DNA from: Roseiarcus sp050015575
Lineage (GTDB): Bacteria > Pseudomonadota > Alphaproteobacteria > Rhizobiales > Beijerinckiaceae
Reading direction: 5' to 3'
DNA: 16,085 bases
Assembly (NCBI GenBank): GCA_050015575.1
Contig: JBEKBD010000070.1
Coordinates: forward strand, 1 to 16,085
The notes beneath the pieces are model-generated. The model was not told where the DNA came from. It did no database searches and saw only the letters and a program-made list of their open reading frames with translations. The first letter of the stretch is position 1. Each line of letters opens with the position of its first letter. Both the position numbers and the translations under genes were made by a program. Shown here in pieces: positions 1 through 6,071 of this stretch.

Positions 1-737
1 AACGTCGGCATCCACAACACGCACAGATACATCACGGCGAGCGTGAGGAAGGTGGCGAGCCACAGCGTGAGCGTGATCGGCAGCTTGCTCAGGCCGAGGA
101 TGTCGGCCCAAGTGCCCTCGACGCCCGCCGCGTCGGCAGCTAGCGCCGACTTGGGCCGCGACGCCGGCAGATAGACGATCATCGCCAGCGCCACCAGGAT
201 CGGCAGCACGCCGCCGACGTAGTAAATCGGACGCCAGTCCGAGCCCAGCCAGCCGGTGGCCATGATCGCCGCGCATAGCATGCCGCCCAGCGAGATGGCG
301 CAGTAGACGATGCCGACATAGCGCTTTTTCTGGGAGGCCGGGCTGTGGTCGCTGGTCATCGCGATCACCACCGGCATCGCCGCGCCGAGGCCGGCGCCGG
401 TGAGAAAGCGCGCCGCGAGCAGGGACCAGAAGCCGGTGGACCAGGGCGTGACCAGACAGCCCAATCCGAACACCGCGGTCGCCGCGATCAGGACCGGCTT
501 GCGGCCGAACCTATCCGCGAGGATGCCGCCGATCGCCGCGAACAGCAGCACGCCAACGGCGCTGGAGCTGGCGAAATAACCCATCTGCATCTTGTCCAGT
601 TGGAACTCCGTCGCCAGTTTCCGCATCGTTACGCCTGCGGCTTGGATATCGAAGCCCTCCAGCATGATGACCAGAAAACTGAGCACCACGACCAGAACCG
701 TTTTCAGTTCGATCAGTTCCTTCCTTACGTCTTCCAT
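1..737 (-). CDS. MFS transporter, aromatic acid:H+ symporter (AAHS)-like, C-terminal part cut off
   Basis: The N-terminal 245 residues of a major facilitator superfamily permease are present and the rest lies beyond the left edge. Translating the minus strand from ATG at 737 gives a first membrane helix at about residues 12-28, then EGFD at 27-30, matching the D/E-GFD signature at the end of helix 1 in AAHS carriers such as PcaK and BenK. MFS motif A follows as GGILADRFGRKPVL at 70-83. Further hydrophobic segments lie near 84-100, 106-126, 140-162, 172-190 and 220 onward. These carriers import aromatic or related carboxylates with protons across the inner membrane. It is the last gene seen of the minus-strand catabolic series and probably imports that pathway's substrate. 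No Shine-Dalgarno sequence lies directly before the start; a candidate sits 25 nt upstream beyond a hairpin. The family call is firm and the substrate is unknown. Confidence 0.9.
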   Translation of the reverse strand, partial: MEDVRKELIELKTVLVVVLSFLVIMLEGFDIQAAGVTMRKLATEFQLDKMQMGYFASSSAVGVLLFAAIGGILADRFGRKPVLIAATAVFGLGCLVTPWSTGFWSLLAARFLTGAGLGAAMPVVIAMTSDHSPASQKKRYVGIVYCAISLGGMLCAAIMATGWLGSDWRPIYYVGGVLPILVALAMIVYLPASRPKSALAADAAGVEGTWADILGLSKLPITLTLWLATFLTLAVMYLCVLWMPT

Positions 738-771
738 GGTTTGCTTCGTCGCCGAGGCGACGCTCCCTTTT
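738..771 (-). promoter_or_regulatory. Translation start region of the MFS gene: distal Shine-Dalgarno plus hairpin
   Basis: On the minus strand, AAAAGGGAG (771-763) is the only good ribosome-binding sequence before the ATG at 737, but it is too far away (25 nt). The gap holds a perfect inverted repeat, CGTCGCC/GGCGACG (762-747), followed by nine nucleotides and the ATG. If this folds, most likely as a 6-bp stem with a 4-nt loop, the Shine-Dalgarno sequence comes to normal distance from the start. Use of the hairpin is inferred; the sequence elements are direct observations. Confidence 0.4.
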
Positions 772-1060
772 CGTGATTAGCGCATAGCTGAGCTCCACAG
801 TTTGCTCCGACAGAGTTGTGCTCGATGGCGACGTCCGGCGTCACACGCGCCTTCCACGCCGCCAGCCGATCGCCGACAGTCCGGCAAATTCGACGCACGA
901 ACGGGCGAACGGAATCCTCCGCCGCCGCCCGCTCCTCGAGAGTCCCCGCGCCTCCCGAAACGTCGAAGGCGCCGATCAGGCGCCGAACTTGGATGGTCCG
1001 GTCACAATCAACACGACTTCTTGTATGGTCCTCCATCGTGATCGTTCTCACCCAAATTCA

Positions 1061-1094
1061 GCCCGAACGGATTCTCCTTCCGCTGCGTTCGGGC
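1061..1094. repeat. Perfect 8-bp inverted repeat, 18-nt spacer
   Basis: GCCCGAAC (1061-1068) and GTTCGGGC (1087-1094) are perfect reverse complements separated by 18 nt. This could be a widely spaced operator dyad or an RNA hairpin in the MFS leader. Just beyond it on the ALDH-distal side, ATGGTCC occurs twice as a direct repeat (993-999 and 1025-1031), 32 bp apart, which is about three helical turns. No function can be assigned. Confidence 0.35.
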
Positions 1095-1318
1095 CTATTC
1101 AAGAACGGCGCTCGCTCGCGAGTTTCGCGGACATCGCCCCGCGCGGCGGGAAGCCGCCCGCCTCTCGCCGCATCATCCCCTTGCGCGACGCCGTTCGATT
1201 TTTTCTGCAGGACACCCCCCTCTTGCGCGTCCTTATGACTCGCGTCGAACTCGCCTTTCCCGGTTGGCCGACGCCCATCGCCCGATCGCGGGCCGACGAG
1301 CGTCGCCGACTTCGCGCG

Positions 1319-2890
1319 TCACCGCGTCATGGTTCCGTCCCAGGTGCTCGCCTTGGCCGGGATCGCCTTGCCGGTGAACCAGGTCGTCGTGACGTTCTTG
1401 CTCTCGGTGAAGAAGATAAAGCCGTCGCGCCCCATGCAATGCAGGTCGCCGAAGAACGACTGCTTGTGGCCGGTGAATCCGAAGACGCCGAGCGGAACCG
1501 GAATTCCGACGTTGATTCCGACCATGCCGCCGTCGGTCCGATAGGCGAATTCGCGCGCGTAATGGCCGCTTTCGGTGTAGATCACCGAGCCGTTGGCGAA
1601 CCGGTTGGCGTTCATGATCGCCAATCCTTCCTCGAAGTCATCGACGCGCTTGACGCACAGAACCGGGCCGAAAATCTCGTCGCGACCGATCGACATGTCT
1701 TCGGTGACATGGTCGAAGATCGTCGGTCCGATGAAGAATCCCTTCTCGCATCCGGCCGCGACCTTGGGTTTGCGTCCGTCGAGGACGAGATCGGCGCCTT
1801 CCTTGACGCCAGCGGCGATCCAGTCGAGGACGAAATCCTGGTGGCCCTTATTCACCACCGGTCCCAGTCCGGTCGCCTTGTCCGTGGCGGGGCCGAGATT
1901 GATCGCCTTGCAGGCCTTGACGATGGCCTCGACGAACCGATCGGCGATGGCGTTCTCCACCACCACGCAGGGCAGGGCCATGCAGCGTTCGCCGGCGCAG
2001 CCGGTGAACGAGTTGACGATGCTCTGGACGGTGCGCTCGAGCACGCAGTCGCGCAGCACGAGCGCGTGATTCTTGGCCTCGGTCAGCGCCTGCACGCGTT
2101 TGCCGTGGGCGGCGGCGGTCGCGTAAATGTGCAGGCCGACGCTGGTCGAGCCGACGAAACTGACGCCCTTGATGTCGGGGTGCTTAAGGAAGATTTCCGC
2201 TTCGTTGCGGCTGGTGGTGACGACGTTGAGCACCCCCGGGGGAAGCCCCGCCTCGTACCACAGTTCGGTGATCCGCAGCGCGCATTGGGGCGCGAAACTG
2301 GCCGCTTTGAGGACCATGGCGTTGCCGGTGACGATGCAGATCGGCGCCATCCACCCCTGCGGGATCATCGCCGGGAAATTCCATGGCGCGATGCCGGCGA
2401 ACACGCCGATCGGCTCGTTGAAACGCACCGTGTCGTAGCCCGACGAAACGTTGGCCAGCGAGTCGCCCTTCATGATGTGCGGCGCGCCGGTGGCGAACTC
2501 GACCACCTCGATGACCTTGAGGATGTCGCCTTGGGCCTCGTCCCACTTTTTGCCGTTCTCCAGCGCGCAGAGACGGGTCAATTCGTCGAGATGTTCGTCC
2601 AGCAGCGCCTTCATTCTGAACAGCACTTGGATCCGCTTGCTCACCGGCGTGTTGCGCCAGGCCGGAAACGCTCTGGCCGCCGTTCGAATGGCTTCCTCGA
2701 CCTCGTCGGCGGTGCATTGCGGGGCGAGCGCGATGACGGCGCCGGTGGAAGGATCGAAGCACGGCATGAATTTTTGCGTGGCGGAGTCTTTCCATTTGCC
2801 GCCGACCCCGTAGCGCAACTTTCTCGGCCGTTCGCCGCTGATGGGATCCGGTTCCGCGCGCGCTTCGGCGGCAAAGTAACCGTGGTCCAT
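1319..2890 (-). CDS. CoA-acylating aldehyde dehydrogenase, methylmalonate-semialdehyde dehydrogenase (MmsA/IolA)-like
   Basis: The 523-residue protein is an NAD-dependent aldehyde dehydrogenase of the family that makes acyl-CoA from an aldehyde and CoA in the cytoplasm. NFPAM (171-175) carries the oxyanion Asn171, the catalytic cysteine is Cys303 in GERCMA (300-305), EIFGPV is at 405-410, and the family-specific GHKQSFFGDLH is at 474-484. As in MmsA, AKNH (272-275) replaces the ELGGK general-base segment of hydrolytic ALDHs. It has about 20 more N-terminal residues than usual. Lys125 stands where MmsA/IolA enzymes have an arginine thought to bind the substrate carboxylate, so the real substrate is probably not methylmalonate semialdehyde. 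The ATG at 2890 is preceded by GAGGAG with 6-nt spacing. The gene lies 204 bp after the second FAD subunit, across a highly structured gap. Expected role: turning the aldehyde product of the flavin complex into a CoA thioester. Confidence 0.9.
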   Translation of the reverse strand: MDHGYFAAEARAEPDPISGERPRKLRYGVGGKWKDSATQKFMPCFDPSTGAVIALAPQCTADEVEEAIRTAARAFPAWRNTPVSKRIQVLFRMKALLDEHLDELTRLCALENGKKWDEAQGDILKVIEVVEFATGAPHIMKGDSLANVSSGYDTVRFNEPIGVFAGIAPWNFPAMIPQGWMAPICIVTGNAMVLKAASFAPQCALRITELWYEAGLPPGVLNVVTTSRNEAEIFLKHPDIKGVSFVGSTSVGLHIYATAAAHGKRVQALTEAKNHALVLRDCVLERTVQSIVNSFTGCAGERCMALPCVVVENAIADRFVEAIVKACKAINLGPATDKATGLGPVVNKGHQDFVLDWIAAGVKEGADLVLDGRKPKVAAGCEKGFFIGPTIFDHVTEDMSIGRDEIFGPVLCVKRVDDFEEGLAIMNANRFANGSVIYTESGHYAREFAYRTDGGMVGINVGIPVPLGVFGFTGHKQSFFGDLHCMGRDGFIFFTESKNVTTTWFTGKAIPAKASTWDGTMTR

Positions 2891-2932
2891 AATTCGCTCC
2901 TCGTTTTCCAGGTCCCGTCTCGCAGAGGCCGC

Positions 2933-2962
2933 GCGACGACCGCGGTCCCGTTCGGTCGTCGC
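2933..2962 (-). repeat. 10-bp perfect stem-loop upstream of the aldehyde dehydrogenase gene
   Basis: GCGACGACCG (2933-2942) and CGGTCGTCGC (2953-2962) are perfect reverse complements with a 10-nt loop. In the transcript the stem ends 42 nt before the ATG at 2890, leaving the GAGGAG ribosome-binding site free. It competes for bases with the neighbouring 2957-2990 stem. Confidence 0.5.
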
Positions 2963-3045
2963 CCCCCGCGCGGGGTCGCGGGAGGCGACGCCGTCGTCAG
3001 GCCCCCGGATCGCCGTTTTCGCGGCGACGACGGGAAAGGGCGGCG

Positions 3046-3071
3046 GCGGCGTCTCTCGAAGGCGACGCCGC
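3046..3071 (-). repeat. 8-bp perfect stem-loop just after the second FAD-subunit gene
   Basis: GCGGCGTC (3046-3053) and GACGCCGC (3064-3071) pair perfectly with a 10-nt loop. The stem begins 23 nt after the stop codon of the FAD subunit gene. On the minus strand it is followed by a C-rich stretch with a short CTTT, so it is at most a weak terminator. A 3'-end protecting or processing hairpin is as likely. Confidence 0.4.
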
Positions 3072-3094
3072 GACGATCCGCCGCCAGCGGGTCT

Positions 3095-4753
3095 TCATTT
3101 CGCCTGCGTCTGCCCCCAGCCCTCGGGCAACCACGGATAGTTGCGATCGCCGAGATAGTTCGGATCGACCGCTTCCTTGAACTTCCGCTGGAAGTTGAAG
3201 ACGAAGGTCTGCGGCGCCTTGGCCATGCCGTTCCAGATCTTCTCGTCGGGCCAGCCGATCTGCAGGTACAAGGCCTCCTTGCCGAGCGGGAGGCCGGCCG
3301 CCATGCAGTCCTCGATCGCATCCTCCATGTGCTTGACGCACGCGTCGATCGAGTCGTTGTCGGCGGGATCGTAGGAGACGAACTGTTCGAGGCCGAAATA
3401 GCCGCCGCCGCCCAAGGTGCTGCCGCAGCCCATCATGGCGTCGCCGCCGCACTCGACCAGTTTGTGGCTCTCCTGGTCCTCCTTGAAACCCTTGATCGCC
3501 GTCGGCACGTACTTCTTGACGAAATCGGGCGTTCCCGCCTGCATCCAACTGCCCATGTAGCCGCCGGCCCACATGAAGTTGCAGTGCTTGTGGCCAAGCC
3601 GTTGCATGTACATGTTGGTGAATTCGGCCATGTCGCGTTCGCAATAGCGCTCGACCTTGAAGCAGGAGGTCTGCGCGAGGATCTGGTTGAGAATCTTGTC
3701 CTGCAGCTCGATTCCCTCCACCGAATTGGCGGCGAGGATGAGTTGGAAGGAAATTCTCGCCTTCTCGTTGATCGCGATGATCTTCGGATCCTTGGCGAGC
3801 GTCTCGACGTCGTTCAGCGTCTTGGTGGGATCGATGTAGGTGAGCCACATCGCCGTCGCCAAGTCGGCGCCGGCGAGATTGAACTGACGGTGGAAGATGT
3901 ATCCGAGGCCATTGTCGTAGATGGCGTAGTAGCAGTTCGCCCAGGCGTCCCAGTTCGGCGCTCCGATCGTGTAGGCGCGGAAGTTCTCGCCGATCGGCAG
4001 CCGATAGCCCGGCGGCCGGCCCTGCACGTCCAGTTCAGTCGGTCCCGGCCAATCCGCGAGCTTGATGGCGCACTTGGTGTAGGTCCCCAGGCCGCCGCGC
4101 GAACCCAGGCCGCCTCGGGTGACGCCCCTGACGCTGGGGCCGGGGCCTTCCGAGCAGAACCAGCCGGCGCCGGAGCCGAGCGATCCCGTCCGAACGATCT
4201 TTCCGGCCGGCGTCACCCATTCCTGGCCGAGCAGATTGTCGGAATTATTGCCGGCGTAGAAGCTCGACGGGCCGCCGCCGAAATAGGCGCAGGCGCTCGC
4301 CACCACCGAAGTGGAGCTGCCGGCTCCGATGATGTTGCAGTTGAGCCCACGCTTCATCGCCTCCGCCTGAAGCTGAGCGCAAATCACGTAGGGCTCGACG
4401 ACGGCGAAGCGGTTCCTTTCGTCGAAGTCGAGGATGCGGTTCATCCGCCGCAGATCGAACTGCACCGTCGGCTCGTTGTCCTTCATCGGCGCCGCCCAGT
4501 GATACCAGCCGGTGGAAATCGGCTTGATCTTGATTTTGTATTTGTTGCAGACCTTCGTCACCGCCTGCACTTCGCGGGTCGAGATCGGCATGACGACCGC
4601 CCACGGCCGCGGCATGTAATGGCTGCGGTTCGGCCGGACCAGCTCGGCGAGCCATTCGAAAGCGTAGGAGTCGAGGAAGGCCGGGTCGTCCGTGACGTTT
4701 TCCGGACCGACGATGTCTTCGATGGCGCGATAGGCGTCTCTGGAGATTTCCAT
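3095..4753 (-). CDS. FAD-binding oxidoreductase subunit, VAO/4-cresol dehydrogenase-like
   Basis: The 552-residue flavoprotein has a PCMH/VAO-type FAD-binding domain. The pyrophosphate-loop region ISTGWYHWAAP (79-89) and the segment RMNRILDF...RFAVVEPYV (103-123) resemble 4-cresol dehydrogenase and glycolate oxidase GlcD. A second FAD-contact segment, GPGPSVRG...GGLGTYTKCAIKL, is at 203-232. These enzymes oxidise hydroxy acids or phenolic and benzylic substrates through FAD. No signal peptide or membrane helix is visible, so it is probably cytoplasmic. Unusually, it has 14 cysteines and lacks the usual C-terminal DP...NPGK, ending instead in DPNYLGDRNYPWL (530-542). The ATG at 4753 is chosen because AAGGA lies 8 nt upstream, 17 nt after the Fe-S gene's stop; the frame stays open further upstream, but only antisense-like within the Fe-S gene. 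It probably forms a complex with the two upstream proteins. Fold certain, substrate unknown. Confidence 0.85.
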   Translation of the reverse strand: MEISRDAYRAIEDIVGPENVTDDPAFLDSYAFEWLAELVRPNRSHYMPRPWAVVMPISTREVQAVTKVCNKYKIKIKPISTGWYHWAAPMKDNEPTVQFDLRRMNRILDFDERNRFAVVEPYVICAQLQAEAMKRGLNCNIIGAGSSTSVVASACAYFGGGPSSFYAGNNSDNLLGQEWVTPAGKIVRTGSLGSGAGWFCSEGPGPSVRGVTRGGLGSRGGLGTYTKCAIKLADWPGPTELDVQGRPPGYRLPIGENFRAYTIGAPNWDAWANCYYAIYDNGLGYIFHRQFNLAGADLATAMWLTYIDPTKTLNDVETLAKDPKIIAINEKARISFQLILAANSVEGIELQDKILNQILAQTSCFKVERYCERDMAEFTNMYMQRLGHKHCNFMWAGGYMGSWMQAGTPDFVKKYVPTAIKGFKEDQESHKLVECGGDAMMGCGSTLGGGGYFGLEQFVSYDPADNDSIDACVKHMEDAIEDCMAAGLPLGKEALYLQIGWPDEKIWNGMAKAPQTFVFNFQRKFKEAVDPNYLGDRNYPWLPEGWGQTQAK

Positions 4754-4770
4754 TTTTCGGATCCTTCCGA

Positions 4771-6045
4771 TCAGAGGGCCATGTTGACGAGCTGAAGAAT
4801 GTCGAGGACCTCCAGCTTTCCCTTCCTGCCCCGCACGGCGTCGATGAAATTGCGCTCGCACCACGGGCACGCCGTCACCAAGGCGTCCGCCCCGGTCGAT
4901 TCGGCTTCCTCGATGCGCTCTCCGGCCGTCCATTCGGAGAATGCGGGATAGGCTTCCTTCGCCCCGCCGCCCGCGCCGCAGCACCACGCGGCTTCCTTGT
5001 TGCGCTCCATTTCGACCAGCTCGACGCCGGGCACCGCCTTCAGCACGTTCCTCGGCGCGTCGTAGACGCCGAAGGCGCCGTTGTAGCGCGGACGCGGCGG
5101 GTCGTAGCAGACCGCCTGGCCGAAGATCTTCTTTTCCACCCCGTCCCACGGCGCATAGTCTTCGCCCTGGCGGCCGAGGTGGCACGGATCGTGGTAGGTG
5201 ACCTTCATCGGAACCCGTTTGGTCATCTTCAGCCGCCCGTCGGCCACCATCTGGTCGAGCAATTCGACCATGTGCACGACCTTGATCTTCGAACCGGCGT
5301 GCTTCGGATAGAGCCGCTTGAACGCGTAGTAGCAGTCCGCGCAGGGCGTGATCACCGTGTCGACGCCGGCTTTCTTCCATACCTCCAGGTTATGTTTGGC
5401 GCTGGACTGAAGCTGCTGATCGACGCCGACGCTGAACGCGCGCCCGCCGCAGCAGCTTTCCGCCGCCCCCATGATGCCGAAGTCGACGCCCGCTTTTTTC
5501 AAAATCTCGACCGCGGTCTTGGCCACGCCGCTCTGTTCGCCGTCGAACGAATAGCGGCAGCCGGCGTGGAAGACGGCTTTCGCCTTGGTCTTGGCGAGAT
5601 CCTTGACGCCCAGATTCTTCGCCCAATCGCCGCGCTTCGCGTGCGGCTCGCCCATCGAATTGAAGTCCTTGCGCAAGGACTCCATCATCGGCTCCAGTTG
5701 CTTGGGCAGGTGGCCGTCCTCGACCAGCTTGGCGCGCAATTCGTGCATCGCCAGCAGCGGCTCCATGTCGTAGCGGCACATCTTGCAGGTGACGTCGCAC
5801 GATCCGCACATCAGACACATGAAGACGGAGTCCCTGACCTTGTCCGTCACCGTCGAGCGGCCATCCATCAACGACAGGGCGGTGATCAGTCGGCCGCCGG
5901 CCGAATAGGAATGGAATTTGCCGTATTCGACGCTCGGACATCCCTTGGAAAACCGCCAGCTCTTGATCAAATCGAGCGGCATCCATTTGCAGTACGCGCA
6001 CCGGCTGCACCGCATCGCGTCAGCGCGAAAGTTCTCAATGCCCAC
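4771..6045 (-). CDS. Iron-sulfur electron-transfer subunit with two CCG domains (GlcF/HdrD-like)
   Basis: The 424-residue protein has an N-terminal ferredoxin-like part and two cysteine-rich CCG domains. Cys13, 16 and 19 plus distant Cys36 probably bind one [4Fe-4S] cluster, and Cys77, 80, 83 and 87 (CxxCxxCxxxC) another. CCG domain 1 has Cys163, CCG at 198-200 and CADC at 235-238. CCG domain 2 has Cys288, CCG at 355-357 and CPWC at 393-396. This architecture occurs in GlcF of glycolate oxidase, in lactate dehydrogenase Fe-S subunits and in HdrD/DsrK-type proteins, where it passes electrons from a flavin partner to quinone or a thiol acceptor. No membrane helix is visible. The start is GTG at 6045 with AGGAG 7 nt upstream. 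The gene lies between two FAD-subunit genes (gaps 26 and 17 nt), so it most likely links both flavins to the respiratory chain. Confidence 0.92.
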   Translation of the reverse strand: MGIENFRADAMRCSRCAYCKWMPLDLIKSWRFSKGCPSVEYGKFHSYSAGGRLITALSLMDGRSTVTDKVRDSVFMCLMCGSCDVTCKMCRYDMEPLLAMHELRAKLVEDGHLPKQLEPMMESLRKDFNSMGEPHAKRGDWAKNLGVKDLAKTKAKAVFHAGCRYSFDGEQSGVAKTAVEILKKAGVDFGIMGAAESCCGGRAFSVGVDQQLQSSAKHNLEVWKKAGVDTVITPCADCYYAFKRLYPKHAGSKIKVVHMVELLDQMVADGRLKMTKRVPMKVTYHDPCHLGRQGEDYAPWDGVEKKIFGQAVCYDPPRPRYNGAFGVYDAPRNVLKAVPGVELVEMERNKEAAWCCGAGGGAKEAYPAFSEWTAGERIEEAESTGADALVTACPWCERNFIDAVRGRKGKLEVLDILQLVNMAL

Positions 6046-6071
6046 TTGCGTTCTCCTAAATCTTCGGACGC

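Larger units (their letters stand above)
738..1318. other. 581-bp gap between MFS and aldehyde dehydrogenase genes, no convincing gene
   Basis: No reading frame here looks like a known family. A minus-strand frame (ATG at 1036, stop at 725-727, about 103 residues) has codon-like third positions in its middle part but no recognisable domain, and it runs into the MFS start. The gap holds several inverted repeats: GCCCG-ATCG-CGGGC (1280-1293, just after the aldehyde dehydrogenase stop), GGCGGG/CCCGCC (1145-1162), GCCCGAAC/GTTCGGGC (1061-1094) and GGCGCC-GATCA-GGCGCC (968-984). None is followed by a T-run on the minus strand, so none is a standard intrinsic terminator. The gap is long enough for the MFS gene to have its own promoter, but I could not identify one. 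Confidence 0.6.
2891..3094 (-). other. Highly structured intercistronic region before the aldehyde dehydrogenase gene
   Basis: This 204-bp spacer in an otherwise tight series holds no gene but several strong inverted repeats. In transcription order they are: stem C 3071-3064/3053-3046 (8 bp, 10-nt loop); stem B 3033-3026/2998-2991 (8 bp) enclosing TCGCCG/CGGCGA (3010-3027); stem A 2990-2984/2963-2957 (7 bp) enclosing the palindrome CCCCGCGCGGGG (2964-2975); and stem A' 2962-2953/2942-2933 (10 bp, 10-nt loop). A and A' share bases 2957-2962 and cannot form together. None is followed by a clear T-run. Likely roles are mRNA processing or stability boundary, partial termination, or attenuation of the downstream genes. 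Confidence 0.55.

Noticed and set aside
1199..1204. Run of six T as part of an intrinsic terminator
   Set aside because: No stem precedes it on the plus strand and no plus-strand gene ends there. On the minus strand it is an A-run.
1280..1293. GCCCG-ATCG-CGGGC stem as terminator of the aldehyde dehydrogenase gene
   Set aside because: The stem is only 5 bp and no T-run follows on the minus strand, so I did not call it a terminator.
818..4795. Plus-strand open frame of 1325 codons
   Set aside because: It runs antisense to the aldehyde dehydrogenase, the second FAD subunit and the gap between them. Its Arg/Asp/His/Gly-rich translation shows no domain, as expected from the opposite strand of GC-rich genes.
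4754..5380. Possible 209-residue N-terminal extension of the second FAD subunit
   Set aside because: The extension overlaps the Fe-S gene in another frame, has no domain, and the ATG at 4753 has its own good ribosome-binding site.
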